From: Treponema sp.
GTDB taxonomy: Bacteria; Spirochaetota; Spirochaetia; Treponematales; Breznakiellaceae
Length of the DNA stretch: 5,975 nt
Reading direction: 5' to 3'
Assembly (NCBI GenBank): GCA_031276685.1
Contig: JAISMQ010000035.1
Coordinates: 1-5,975, forward strand
The stretch's first letter is position 1. Each line of letters opens with the position of its first letter. Shown here one piece after another: positions 1 to 5,900 of this stretch. Below the pieces are notes generated by a model. It saw only the letters and a program-made list of their open reading frames with translations. It did not search any database and was not told where the DNA came from. A program made the position numbers and the translations under genes.

Positions 1-11
1 CCGTTGCGATC

Positions 12-30
12 CCCCTTAACTATATAGGGG
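12..30. repeat. Short inverted repeat downstream of the MBL gene
   Basis: CCCCT (12-16) and AGGGG (26-30) can form a 5-bp stem around a 9-base AT-rich loop that contains the 8-bp palindrome CTATATAG (20-27). It lies about 45 bp past the stop of the minus-strand MBL gene. No U-run follows on either strand, so it is not a convincing intrinsic terminator. Read on the minus strand, the TATATAG and the AAGGGGG that follow (about 17-11) could instead be the -10 and ribosome binding site of a gene starting just outside the window. A 7-bp direct repeat, GATTCGG (46-52 and 63-69, 17 bp apart), lies between this element and the MBL stop. I cannot assign a role to either. Confidence 0.3.
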
Positions 31-75
31 CGGAGAGGGGCTTTTGATTCGGTTTTCGGGAGGATTCGGCAGAAT

Positions 76-987
76 TTACACTTCGATGGTCATGCCTTCC
101 CGGGCCATGAGGATCTCCAGCGGCTCGGAGGCGAAACGGCTGCGGAAACCATCTTCCAGGGCCTTGAGTTCGTCATCGCTGCGGCGGGGCTCGTGGTGGA
201 AGCAGACGAGTTTCTTGACGCCGGTTTTTAGGCTGTTGGCGATGGCGGTCTCGTAGGAGCTGTGCCCCCAGCCTTTGTGTTTTTTGTATTCCTCTTCGGT
301 GTAGGAGGTGTCGTACACCAGCACGTCCGCCCCCTTGATAAATTCCAGCATCCGCTGGTTTTCCAGGGCCGCCGCCTGCTCACCCTCGCGCGCGGATTCC
401 TCGTTGTAGGCGGGGTCGTCCTTGTCCGAGGGGAAGAGGTTGTAAAAGGGCTCGGTATCGAAGGCGGTTACGATGGACTTGCCTTCGTATTCAAAGCGGT
501 AACCCAGGCACAGCGTTGGGTGGTTCAGGGACGTGGTGACAAGGTTAAGGCCGCCGCCCAGGTCGTAGGAGTCCTGTTTGAGTTCCTCGTATTCGATATG
601 GGCGGCTAGTTCGTCCAGGCGGACGGGCCAGTAGCGGTACGAAAGCTGGGCGCCGATAACCTTTTCCAGCGGGTCCCCGTCGTAGGAGACGGAGCCCCAT
701 ATCTTTAGCCGGGTGCCGGGGATAAAGACGGGGGTGAACATGGGGAAACCCATGATGTGATCCCAGTGCGTATGGGTGACGAAAACATCCGCAGTAATCG
801 GGTGCTTTTTGATCTCGTTGGCGGCCAGCCAGTCGCCAAACGGTTTAACCCCGGTCCCCAGATCGACGATGATCAGCCGGTCGTCGGCGCGAATCTCGAG
901 ACAGGCGGTGTTGCCGCCGTAAACAACCGTTGCCGGTCCCGGTGTGGGGATCGAACCCCGGACACCCCAAAAACGGGTGTAAAACAT
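76..987 (-). CDS. MBL-fold metallo-hydrolase (WGVRGSIP family)
   Basis: This encodes a 303-residue cytosolic metallo-beta-lactamase-fold hydrolase; no signal peptide is visible. The N-terminus carries FWGVRGSIPTPGP (6-18) and YGGNTACLEI (23-32), followed by VDLGTG (41-46). This start is characteristic of a PhnP/RNase Z-like branch of the fold. The dinuclear-metal motif HTHWDH supplies H72, H74, D76 and H77. Further candidate ligands are H156 (LNHP), D177 (AFDTEP) and H264/H265 (FHHEP), so the metal site looks complete and the enzyme active. A Glu-rich insert (about 183-212) precedes YDTSYT (225-230) and GWGHS (239-243). The family hydrolyses phosphodiesters or related esters, but the substrate cannot be read from the sequence. 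I chose ATG 987 over TTG 1005 because AGGGAG lies 6 bases before it and the family motif starts at once. It lies 173 bp downstream of the HDOD gene on the same strand. A shared signalling role is possible but unproven. Confidence 0.93.
   Translation of the reverse strand: MFYTRFWGVRGSIPTPGPATVVYGGNTACLEIRADDRLIIVDLGTGVKPFGDWLAANEIKKHPITADVFVTHTHWDHIMGFPMFTPVFIPGTRLKIWGSVSYDGDPLEKVIGAQLSYRYWPVRLDELAAHIEYEELKQDSYDLGGGLNLVTTSLNHPTLCLGYRFEYEGKSIVTAFDTEPFYNLFPSDKDDPAYNEESAREGEQAAALENQRMLEFIKGADVLVYDTSYTEEEYKKHKGWGHSSYETAIANSLKTGVKKLVCFHHEPRRSDDELKALEDGFRSRFASEPLEILMAREGMTIEV
941..966 (-). other. Strong stem-loop in the early MBL coding sequence
   Basis: Inside codons 8-16 of the MBL gene, GGTGT (941-945) pairs with ACACC (962-966) and GGGG (946-949) pairs with CCCC (956-959). 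This gives a 9-bp GC-rich stem with a 2-base bulge and a 6-base loop. In the mRNA the loop region reads GGGGTTCGATCCCC, which looks like a tRNA T-arm. It encodes the conserved GVRGSIPTPG motif, so it may be a by-product of codon choice. Being only about 20 bases past the start codon, it could still slow early translation. Confidence 0.4.
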
Positions 988-993
988 ACCCCG

Positions 994-999
994 CTCCCT
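994..999 (-). promoter_or_regulatory. Ribosome binding site of the MBL gene
   Basis: AGGGAG on the minus strand lies 6 bases before ATG 987. It decides the start in favour of this ATG over the in-frame TTG at 1005, which would place this Shine-Dalgarno inside the coding region. It is the best-placed Shine-Dalgarno in the window. Confidence 0.7.
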
Positions 1000-1005
1000 G
1001 CACAA

Positions 1006-1011
1006 AATATA
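1006..1011 (-). promoter_or_regulatory. Possible -10 element for the MBL gene
   Basis: TATATT on the minus strand stands out in a GC-rich gap, 18 bases before the MBL start codon. It would give a 5' leader of only about 12 bases that just includes the ribosome binding site. No TTGACA-like -35 is seen at 16-18 bp. This is a weak call; it would mean the MBL gene can be transcribed apart from the LamG-HDOD pair. Confidence 0.2.
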
Positions 1012-1100
1012 GGGTCCTGCGCGGCCCGCGACGTTTTACCGGGGCGGTACGCAAGCGGAAACTGTCCGGAGACTCCGGCTCAGCCCGGCAAAGTTCCAGC

Positions 1101-1131
1101 CTGGCAGCTTGCCGCGTCAGCGCAAGGCCAG
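1101..1131 (-). other. Imperfect hairpin between HDOD and MBL genes
   Basis: CTGG (1101-1104) pairs with CCAG (1128-1131), CTTGC (1108-1112) with GCAAG (1122-1126), and GC (1114-1115) with GC (1120-1121), leaving a 4-base loop. It begins about 30 bases past the HDOD stop in the minus-strand direction. No run of T follows, so it is not a standard intrinsic terminator; it could be an RNA-processing or attenuation structure, or chance. The same gap also holds the small inverted repeat CCGGAGACTCCGG (1066-1078). Confidence 0.3.
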
Positions 1132-1160
1132 CCACGGGGGCAGGCTGCTGGCGGCCGGAA

Positions 1161-2012
1161 CTAAAGTTTCAAAAAAATCTGGGCCCGCTCAATTTCCCCG
1201 GTCACTATTTTACTCAGAGCCTGGGTAATATCGGGGTCCACCTTGAGAACATCCCATGTTTCGGGGAACAGTTCAGGGTACGAATCCCCGGCAAAGCCTA
1301 TTTCACACTGCTGAATAAAGTAATTCGCCAGCGCCACATTGTAAAGGAGGTCCCGATAGGGCCCCTTATAGGCGCTGCAGGCGTGGTGGTGGATAATCAC
1401 GTCCCCCACCGGCCCCTGGAGCTTCCAGGCGTTGACGATCCACTCCCCGCAGACGCAGTGGTTTACCCCAAGGAGCTTGTCTTCCGCCCGGATAAGGCGC
1501 TGCCCCTTCTGTCTGGCGGCTTTCATGGTAACAGCATAAGCTTCGGGGGCAATCGCGTTAAGGGGTATCTTGCCGATGTCGTGGAGGAGCCCGGCGGTAA
1601 AGTACTCTTCCAGCCGTTTTGTGTCCAGGCCCCTTTTTTTCGCCAGCAGCTTGGAGGCAACCCCCACGCCCAGGGAATGGCGCCAGAACGCCTCCATGTC
1701 CATCGCCCTGCTCCGTTCCCGCAGGTTTTGCAGTATCGCGCTGGACAGGGCTAAATTCTTTACCGTGTTAAGCCCCAGCATGATGATGGCCCTAACCAGC
1801 GTGGTTACGTCCTGGGGCAGGCTGTAGTAGGCCGAATTGACCAGTTTAAGGACCCTGCCGGTCAGGACCGGGTCCAGGGAGATCACGTAGTTCAGATCCG
1901 CAGGGCTTGAATTGGGGTTGTTGCATACCTCCATCACCTTAACGGTCGAAATGGGCAGACTTGGCATGTTATGAATATAGTCTTCAGCTTTTTTTATAAG
2001 GCGTTCATTCAT
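1161..2012 (-). CDS. HDOD-domain protein
   Basis: This encodes a 283-residue cytosolic protein that is almost entirely one HDOD domain, a degenerate-to-active branch of the HD phosphohydrolase superfamily found in bacterial signalling. The N-terminal helix leads into NMPSLPIS (15-22), then SLDPVLTGRVLKLVNSAYYS (45-64) and ALSSAIL (88-94), a typical HDOD order. Histidines of the HD fold are kept: H112 (FWRHSLGVG), H144-D145 (GLLHDIGKIP), H185 (GVNHCVCGEW) and H208-H210 (IIHHHA). N230 (ALANYF) stands where catalytic HD enzymes usually have Asp, so activity is uncertain. No GGDEF, EAL, receiver or GYP motif is attached, so it probably acts as a stand-alone scaffold or regulator. Its start overlaps the LamG gene by 8 bases (ATGAATGA) and lacks a good Shine-Dalgarno, which suggests translational coupling. 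The ligand or partner is unknown. Confidence 0.93.
   Translation of the reverse strand: MNERLIKKAEDYIHNMPSLPISTVKVMEVCNNPNSSPADLNYVISLDPVLTGRVLKLVNSAYYSLPQDVTTLVRAIIMLGLNTVKNLALSSAILQNLRERSRAMDMEAFWRHSLGVGVASKLLAKKRGLDTKRLEEYFTAGLLHDIGKIPLNAIAPEAYAVTMKAARQKGQRLIRAEDKLLGVNHCVCGEWIVNAWKLQGPVGDVIIHHHACSAYKGPYRDLLYNVALANYFIQQCEIGFAGDSYPELFPETWDVLKVDPDITQALSKIVTGEIERAQIFLKL
2005..2012 (-). promoter_or_regulatory. Stop/start overlap coupling LamG-FN3 and HDOD genes
   Basis: The minus strand reads ATGAATGA. The HDOD start codon is the first three bases and the LamG-FN3 stop codon TGA is the last three. The only Shine-Dalgarno-like bases before the HDOD start are GGCAGG, placed too close to work well. 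Ribosomes finishing the LamG-FN3 frame would be well placed to re-initiate on HDOD. The overlap is seen directly; the coupling is inferred. Confidence 0.75.
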
Positions 2013-3744
2013 ACCTGCCGAGAGTATACCCTAAAAGCGGCCGTGCAGTCACCTCTTGCGAAAATTCCCCGGTAAGAAGCCCCGGCCCGGAGGTCCCGCC
2101 CCGGTTTTGATACCTGTAGGCGGCCACGGCGAAGTGGTAGAGGGTCCCGTTTTTCAGGCCCTCGATGCGCAGGGCGCCGCGTTTTCCCGCGTCAATGGGG
2201 GAGGCCCCCCGCAGCGCGTCCGCGCCGAAGTATTCCCCCGGCGCCGTGCCGTAGTACACCAGGTAGCCGTCGGCATCGGTACCGGCGGGCTGGCGCCAGC
2301 TTAGTTCCACCGCCCCGTCCCTCGCAACGGCGCTTAGCCTGGCCGGGGGCCGGGGCGGCTCCTCGGGGCTATAGACGACGCGGATCTCCTCCAGGTAGGG
2401 GCTGGTCTCCCCGTCGGCGCTGGGGTAGAACACCGCCGCCACCTGGACGTAGCGGCCCTGGAATTCCTGGGGCAGATCCGCCCAGGGCCGTACTACCTGC
2501 CAGTCCGCGCTGGTCCAGCGGTAGGGGTTGTCCCCGAAGCGCATGAAGAACTGCATCTCCGAATCGTCGGCAAAGCGCAGGGGCCCCGCCCCGGCGTAGT
2601 CGTTGCGGATCCGGCCCCCGGCCGGGCCGATTCTGCCCCCCAGGGTCTCCACCCGGAGGACGCGGCCGGCCCCCGATCCCAGGTCGAGGGTCCTCGTTTC
2701 CACCCTGCCCCCGGCGGCCGGGTACTTCTGGATGCCCCCTTCGGTGCTGAATTCCCGGCCCGTCCGGGCGGCGTAGCGGCCGTAGACGCGGAATTCGTCC
2801 ATCAGCCCCGTGTAGAGCCTCCCCAGGATAAATTCCCCGCCGTCGCCCGCAACGGGGGTGTACACATCGCCCCCCTCCGCCCCTGCCGCCGTGGCATAGC
2901 TCAGGGCTTCGACGCGGCCGTCGACAAGGTACTCCGCAAGGCCCGTGTCCGCGTCAAAGCGGATCAGGTGGTGGGTCCAGGTCTTTGGGACTACAGGCTT
3001 TTCGCCGTCCAGCGTGATGTCCAGGGTTTCCCGCCCGTCGGGGGAGATGAAAAAATCGTAAAAGGTCCACTGCAGCCGGTTTTTGACGACCGAACACTGG
3101 ATGCGCTGGAACGAGTAGGAGCCCGGCGTCCCGGACCGGGTGGCGATCCAGGCGAAGATCTGCTCGCCGTTTTCCATGTTCAGCGGGTAAAGCCAGAATT
3201 CCAGGCTGAAGTCCCGGATGGCGGCGCCCGGGGCGAAAAGGGCGTCCGGCTCGCGGGCCGCGATACGCAGGGGCCCCGCCGACGCGGCCCGGGGCCTGTC
3301 CTGCGCTTCCGTGGTCTCCGGCCGGGGCGCGGCCTGGCTGGAAAAAAACGCCGCGCCGGCCCCCATGCGCGCCCATTCGGGTCCCGCATGGGAAACAACG
3401 GCGCCGCTGTTCCCCAGGTTGGCGCTTACGGAGTAGCGCCCGCCCCCCGAATAGCGTTCCGGCGCGCCTTCGTCAAACGAAAGGGCCAGATCGGGATCGC
3501 CAGGCGGCGTCTGCCGGGCGCTGTCCAGGACCAGGACCGGCCAGGGCCGGACCGAGGCCAGCTCGGTAACCCCGGAACGGTACTCCGCAGCCCTCCAACT
3601 GTTTTCGGCCCCGATGGAGATGACCTGTTCTTCCGCCGGGAAGAGGCCGGGCGGGGTACCGAAAGCAAAAAAAAGGAGGTATGATAGGGTTATGCCCAGG
3701 CTCCGTCGGGTTCCGGGCTTAACCACCGGCATGGATGGTTTCAT
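2005..3744 (-). CDS. Exported LamG-like and fibronectin type III domain protein
   Basis: This encodes a 579-residue protein with a likely signal peptide: a basic n-region (KPGTRR, 9-14), a hydrophobic core about 16-35, and possible cleavage near FPA-EEQ (35-40). Residues about 165-325 look like a LamG/concanavalin-type jelly roll: DFSLEFWLYP (178-187), WTHHLIRFD (256-264), EYLVDGR (271-277) and GRLYTGLMDEFRVYGR (308-323). Residues about 340-460 form a second beta-rich region with RYVQVAAVFY (431-440) and SPYLEEIRVVY (448-458). A fibronectin III domain follows (about 463-568; VELSWRQP, GYLVYYGT, LYHFAVAAY). The fold suggests carbohydrate or protein binding outside the cytoplasm; no catalytic motif is seen. 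I chose ATG 3744 because it begins the signal peptide. A longer frame from GTG 3816 would overlap the uvrC start antisense and spoil the n-region, and ATG 3732 is an alternative. None of these starts has a clear Shine-Dalgarno. An 8-T run lies in the signal-peptide core. Confidence 0.85.
   Translation of the reverse strand: MKPSMPVVKPGTRRSLGITLSYLLFFAFGTPPGLFPAEEQVISIGAENSWRAAEYRSGVTELASVRPWPVLVLDSARQTPPGDPDLALSFDEGAPERYSGGGRYSVSANLGNSGAVVSHAGPEWARMGAGAAFFSSQAAPRPETTEAQDRPRAASAGPLRIAAREPDALFAPGAAIRDFSLEFWLYPLNMENGEQIFAWIATRSGTPGSYSFQRIQCSVVKNRLQWTFYDFFISPDGRETLDITLDGEKPVVPKTWTHHLIRFDADTGLAEYLVDGRVEALSYATAAGAEGGDVYTPVAGDGGEFILGRLYTGLMDEFRVYGRYAARTGREFSTEGGIQKYPAAGGRVETRTLDLGSGAGRVLRVETLGGRIGPAGGRIRNDYAGAGPLRFADDSEMQFFMRFGDNPYRWTSADWQVVRPWADLPQEFQGRYVQVAAVFYPSADGETSPYLEEIRVVYSPEEPPRPPARLSAVARDGAVELSWRQPAGTDADGYLVYYGTAPGEYFGADALRGASPIDAGKRGALRIEGLKNGTLYHFAVAAYRYQNRGGTSGPGLLTGEFSQEVTARPLLGYTLGRYE
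3672..3680 (+). promoter_or_regulatory. Near-perfect Shine-Dalgarno upstream of uvrC
   Basis: AAAGGAGGT matches nine bases of the 16S rRNA 3' tail complement and is the longest such match I found in the window. An ATG follows at once (3681, no spacing; its frame ends at 3722). A second ATG at 3692, 11 bases downstream, opens a frame that ends on the uvrC start. The same bases on the minus strand encode YLLF of the LamG-FN3 signal peptide, so chance is a real possibility. Confidence 0.35.
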
Positions 3745-3772
3745 CTGTTTGGTTTTATATCGGCATAAATGA
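3692..3772 (+). CDS. Possible 26-residue leader peptide coupled to uvrC
   Basis: This small frame begins MPRLRRVPGLTTG and ends ICLVLYRHK. Its TGA stop (3770-3772) overlaps the uvrC ATG (3769-3771) as ATGA. It has a near-perfect Shine-Dalgarno 11 bases upstream, slightly further than the optimum. uvrC has no Shine-Dalgarno of its own, and an in-frame TAA (3766-3768) sits directly before its ATG, so re-initiation from this frame would explain how uvrC is translated. The peptide has a basic start and a short hydrophobic end, with no recognisable family. Against it: most of it lies antisense to the LamG-FN3 signal peptide and could be chance. Confidence 0.3.
   Translation: MPRLRRVPGLTTGMDGFICLVLYRHK
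3745..3768. promoter_or_regulatory. Very short divergent intergenic region (LamG-FN3 / uvrC)
   Basis: Only 24 bp separate the two divergent start codons. The stretch is a small AT-rich island with TATAAA on the minus strand (3759-3754, 10 bases before the LamG-FN3 ATG) and TTATAT on the plus strand (3755-3760, 9 bases before the uvrC ATG). At these distances transcripts would start at or next to the start codons, giving leaderless or near-leaderless mRNAs. The alternative is that each promoter lies inside the other gene. No good -35 is visible for either direction. Confidence 0.3.
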
Positions 3773-5880
3773 GCGAAAGGTTCTTCCCCGATTCTTCCGG
3801 AAAAACAGCCCCCCACCTTGAAGCCCTTAGGGCCATGGCCCGCGAGGCCCCGCGGGAACCGGGGGTCTACATCATGCGGGACGGGGAAGGGGCCATCATC
3901 TACGTGGGGAAGGCCCGAATTCTACGGAACCGGCTGGGCTCTTACTTTGCCGGGGAAAAGGATATCAAAACCAGCACCCTGCTCCGCCACGCCCGGTCTG
4001 TCGAAACCATTATCGTGGCCAGCGAATACGAAGCCCTGCTGCTGGAAAACACGCTGATCAAGCAACATTCCCCGAAGTACAACATCAATCTAAAGGACGG
4101 CAAAACCTACCCCGTGGTACGGATCACCCGCGAGGAATTCCCCAGGGTGTTCAGAACCCGCCACATTGTGGAGGACGGGAGCCGCTACTACGGCCCCTTC
4201 CCCCAGGTGCAGACCGTGGACATGGTGCTGGGCCTGGTGGAAAAGCTGTTCCCCCTGCGGAAATGCCGGACCATGAAGAAGCGGGACAAGCCCTGCATGT
4301 ACTACCACATCGGCCGCTGCGCGGCCCCCTGCTGCGGCAAGATCGGGGCGGAGGAATACGGGACCCATGTGGGCCGCGTGGAGCGGCTTCTGGCAGACAG
4401 CGCGGAAAGCGGCGGCGGCGCATGCCGGGCGCTGATCGAAGACCTGGGCACGGAGATGCGGGCGGCGGCGGCGGCCCGGAAATTCGAGCGGGCCGCCCAG
4501 TTGCGGAACGCGATCCGGGCCATCGAGGATCTTTCCGCAGGGAATTCGGTGGTGGACTTCGACCCCGAAGGCCGGGACTACATCGCCTGGGCCAGCGAGG
4601 GGGTCCTGGCCACGTTCACGGTCCTCTCCATGCGGGGGGGCCGGATGACCGGCCGCGAACTCTACCGGACCCGCTCCGCCGCAGAGGGGGGGGAATCCCT
4701 GGAAACCTTTATCGCCTCCTACTACGATCCGGGCCGGCCCCCGCCTCCGGCTATTTACGTTCAGCCGGAGGATCCCCCCGATCAGGCCGGGGGGGCCGGC
4801 GCGACCGGCGCTGCAGAGGCGGCCGGTACGGTCGAAACGGCCGGCATTGCCGAGGCCGGGGGGCCGGGGGGGGTCCTCGACAGGTGGTTTCGCGAACAGT
4901 TCCACTACGGGGTAACGATCTGCGTTCCCGCCGAAAAGCGCCACACCGCGGTTCTGGCCCTGGCCCGCCAAAACGCGCTGGAGGATCTGCGGAAGCGGCT
5001 CAAGGAGCGGGGCGCGGGGCCGGCCCTGGACGAGCTGGTCCGGGCTCTGTCGCTGCGCCGCCGCCCCGAGCGGATCGAAGGTTTCGACATTGCCCAGTTG
5101 GACGGCAAGCACCCGGTGGCCTCCCTTATCTCGTTCAAAAACGGGCTGCCCGACAAGAAAAACTACCGCTACTTCAAACTGCGCCGCGTGATAGGCGTGG
5201 TGGACGATTTTGCCGCCATGCGGGAGGCCGTGTCCCGCCGCTATTCCCGGATTATCAGGGAGGGCGGGGAACTGCCGGATCTGGTGCTTATCGACGGGGG
5301 TATCGGCCAGGTGAACGCCGCCAAGGGGGTGCTGGACGAACTGGGGATGGACAGCGATATTGTTGGCCTTGCCAAACGGGACGAGGAACTCTGGCTTCCC
5401 CGCGCGCGGGAACCTGTGCGGCTCTCCCGGGATTCCGAGGCCCTTAAGGTCCTGCAGTTCGTCCGGGACGAAACCCACCGCTTCGCCACGGGGCTGAACC
5501 AGCGGCTCCGTTCGGGCGACCTGTCCTTCCCGGCGCTGGAATCGGTGGAGGGCATCGGGCCCCAGCGGGCGGCGCGGATCATGAAGGTGTTTGAAAGCAT
5601 CGCCAACATAGCCGCCGCTGAACCACAGGACATTGCCGAGCGCTGCCGTATCGGCGAGGCCGCCGCCCGTGCGGTACGGGCCGCCGCAGGCCTGGCCCTG
5701 GAGGATTCCGCCGCCGCGAAGGCCCGGCTGGCGTCGGGCCGCAGGCGTTCCTCCCGCCACAGCGTCCGTACCACGGATCTGGCCGCAGAAGCCCTGTCCG
5801 AAGACCCGCTGTCCCGGGCAGGCGAGGCCGCCGAAGCGGAGGAACCCTACGGCGGGACGGCGGACCACGCAGCGCCATAG
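3769..5880 (+). CDS. uvrC: UvrABC excinuclease subunit C
   Basis: UvrC is the nuclease of nucleotide excision repair; with UvrB it cuts on both sides of a DNA lesion. The N-terminal GIY-YIG nuclease spans about 29-107, with GVY (32-34), YVGK (45-48), R55, Y59, E93 and N105 matching the 3'-incision site. Cysteines C166, C176, C184 and C188 (spacing 10, 8, 4) match the Fe-S cluster site. A UVR helical hairpin for UvrB contact lies at about 217-255. The RNase H-like 5'-incision domain has D440 (GFDIAQ), D509 (LIDGG) and H570 (RDETHRFA). Helix-hairpin-helix repeats follow at about 587-642 (VEGIGPQRAARI). At 703 residues it is about 90 longer than E. coli UvrC, through an N-terminal extension (about 15), an Ala/Gly insertion (about 337-369) and a charged C-terminal tail (about 645-703). 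ATG 3769 is the first possible start, because TAA precedes it in frame; ATG 3835 is an alternative. Confidence 0.97.
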   Translation: MSERFFPDSSGKTAPHLEALRAMAREAPREPGVYIMRDGEGAIIYVGKARILRNRLGSYFAGEKDIKTSTLLRHARSVETIIVASEYEALLLENTLIKQHSPKYNINLKDGKTYPVVRITREEFPRVFRTRHIVEDGSRYYGPFPQVQTVDMVLGLVEKLFPLRKCRTMKKRDKPCMYYHIGRCAAPCCGKIGAEEYGTHVGRVERLLADSAESGGGACRALIEDLGTEMRAAAAARKFERAAQLRNAIRAIEDLSAGNSVVDFDPEGRDYIAWASEGVLATFTVLSMRGGRMTGRELYRTRSAAEGGESLETFIASYYDPGRPPPPAIYVQPEDPPDQAGGAGATGAAEAAGTVETAGIAEAGGPGGVLDRWFREQFHYGVTICVPAEKRHTAVLALARQNALEDLRKRLKERGAGPALDELVRALSLRRRPERIEGFDIAQLDGKHPVASLISFKNGLPDKKNYRYFKLRRVIGVVDDFAAMREAVSRRYSRIIREGGELPDLVLIDGGIGQVNAAKGVLDELGMDSDIVGLAKRDEELWLPRAREPVRLSRDSEALKVLQFVRDETHRFATGLNQRLRSGDLSFPALESVEGIGPQRAARIMKVFESIANIAAAEPQDIAERCRIGEAAARAVRAAAGLALEDSAAAKARLASGRRRSSRHSVRTTDLAAEALSEDPLSRAGEAAEAEEPYGGTADHAAP
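4634..4873 (+). other. Cluster of poly-G tracts inside uvrC
   Basis: Within 240 bp of the uvrC linker lie G7 at 4634-4640, G8 at 4686-4693, G7 at 4789-4795, G6 at 4858-4863 and G8 at 4866-4873, plus a C6 run at 4774-4779. Each G8 spans two full GGG glycine codons and adjoining bases. The frame is intact in this copy. Slippage at any of these runs would remove the C-terminal nuclease and helix-hairpin-helix domains. Confidence 0.6.
4816..4869 (+). repeat. Imperfect hexapeptide (18-bp) repeats in the uvrC linker
   Basis: Three successive 18-bp units encode EAAGTV (350-355), ETAGIA (356-361) and EAGGPG (362-367), each centred on GGCCGG or a close variant. They sit in an Ala/Gly-rich insertion between IYVQPEDP (329-336) and the conserved VLDRWF block (369-374). 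This is a surface linker between the UVR region and the C-terminal nuclease in ordinary UvrC proteins. It probably arose by local duplication and forms a flexible loop. Confidence 0.55.
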
Positions 5881-5900
5881 CGTCCTGGCAGCGGTTTGCC

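Noticed and set aside
946..959. tRNA gene suggested by GGGGTTCGATCCCC on the minus strand
   Set aside because: The 7 bases after this T-arm-like stretch have no complementary acceptor strand at the right distance upstream, no anticodon arm is visible, and the bases are explained as the conserved RGSIPTPG codons of the MBL gene.
988..1005. TTG start at 1005 for the MBL gene
   Set aside because: The ribosome binding site AGGGAG lies between this TTG and ATG 987 with ideal spacing to the latter.
1066..1078. Inverted repeat CCGGAGACTCCGG as a terminator or operator
   Set aside because: Too short and GC-only, with no T-run; such palindromes are expected by chance in GC-rich DNA.
930..1754. 274-codon plus-strand frame across the MBL-HDOD gap
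   Set aside because: It runs antisense through two clear genes and has no recognisable domain.
2968..3684. 238-codon plus-strand frame antisense to the LamG-FN3 gene
   Set aside because: Arg/Gly/Pro-rich translation with no domain; the opposite strand encodes a coherent jelly-roll domain.
3745..3816. Upstream GTG start at 3816 for the LamG-FN3 gene
   Set aside because: It would overlap the uvrC start antisense and put 24 residues before the basic start of the signal peptide, and no Shine-Dalgarno supports it.
4263..5447. 394-codon plus-strand frame inside uvrC
   Set aside because: Arg/Gly-rich, low-complexity translation in a shifted frame of uvrC, with no family features.
4090..5868. 592-codon open frame on the minus strand opposite uvrC
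   Set aside because: The uvrC frame has every domain and catalytic residue of its family. The antisense translation shows no recognisable domain and is the usual result of GC-rich codons lacking stops.
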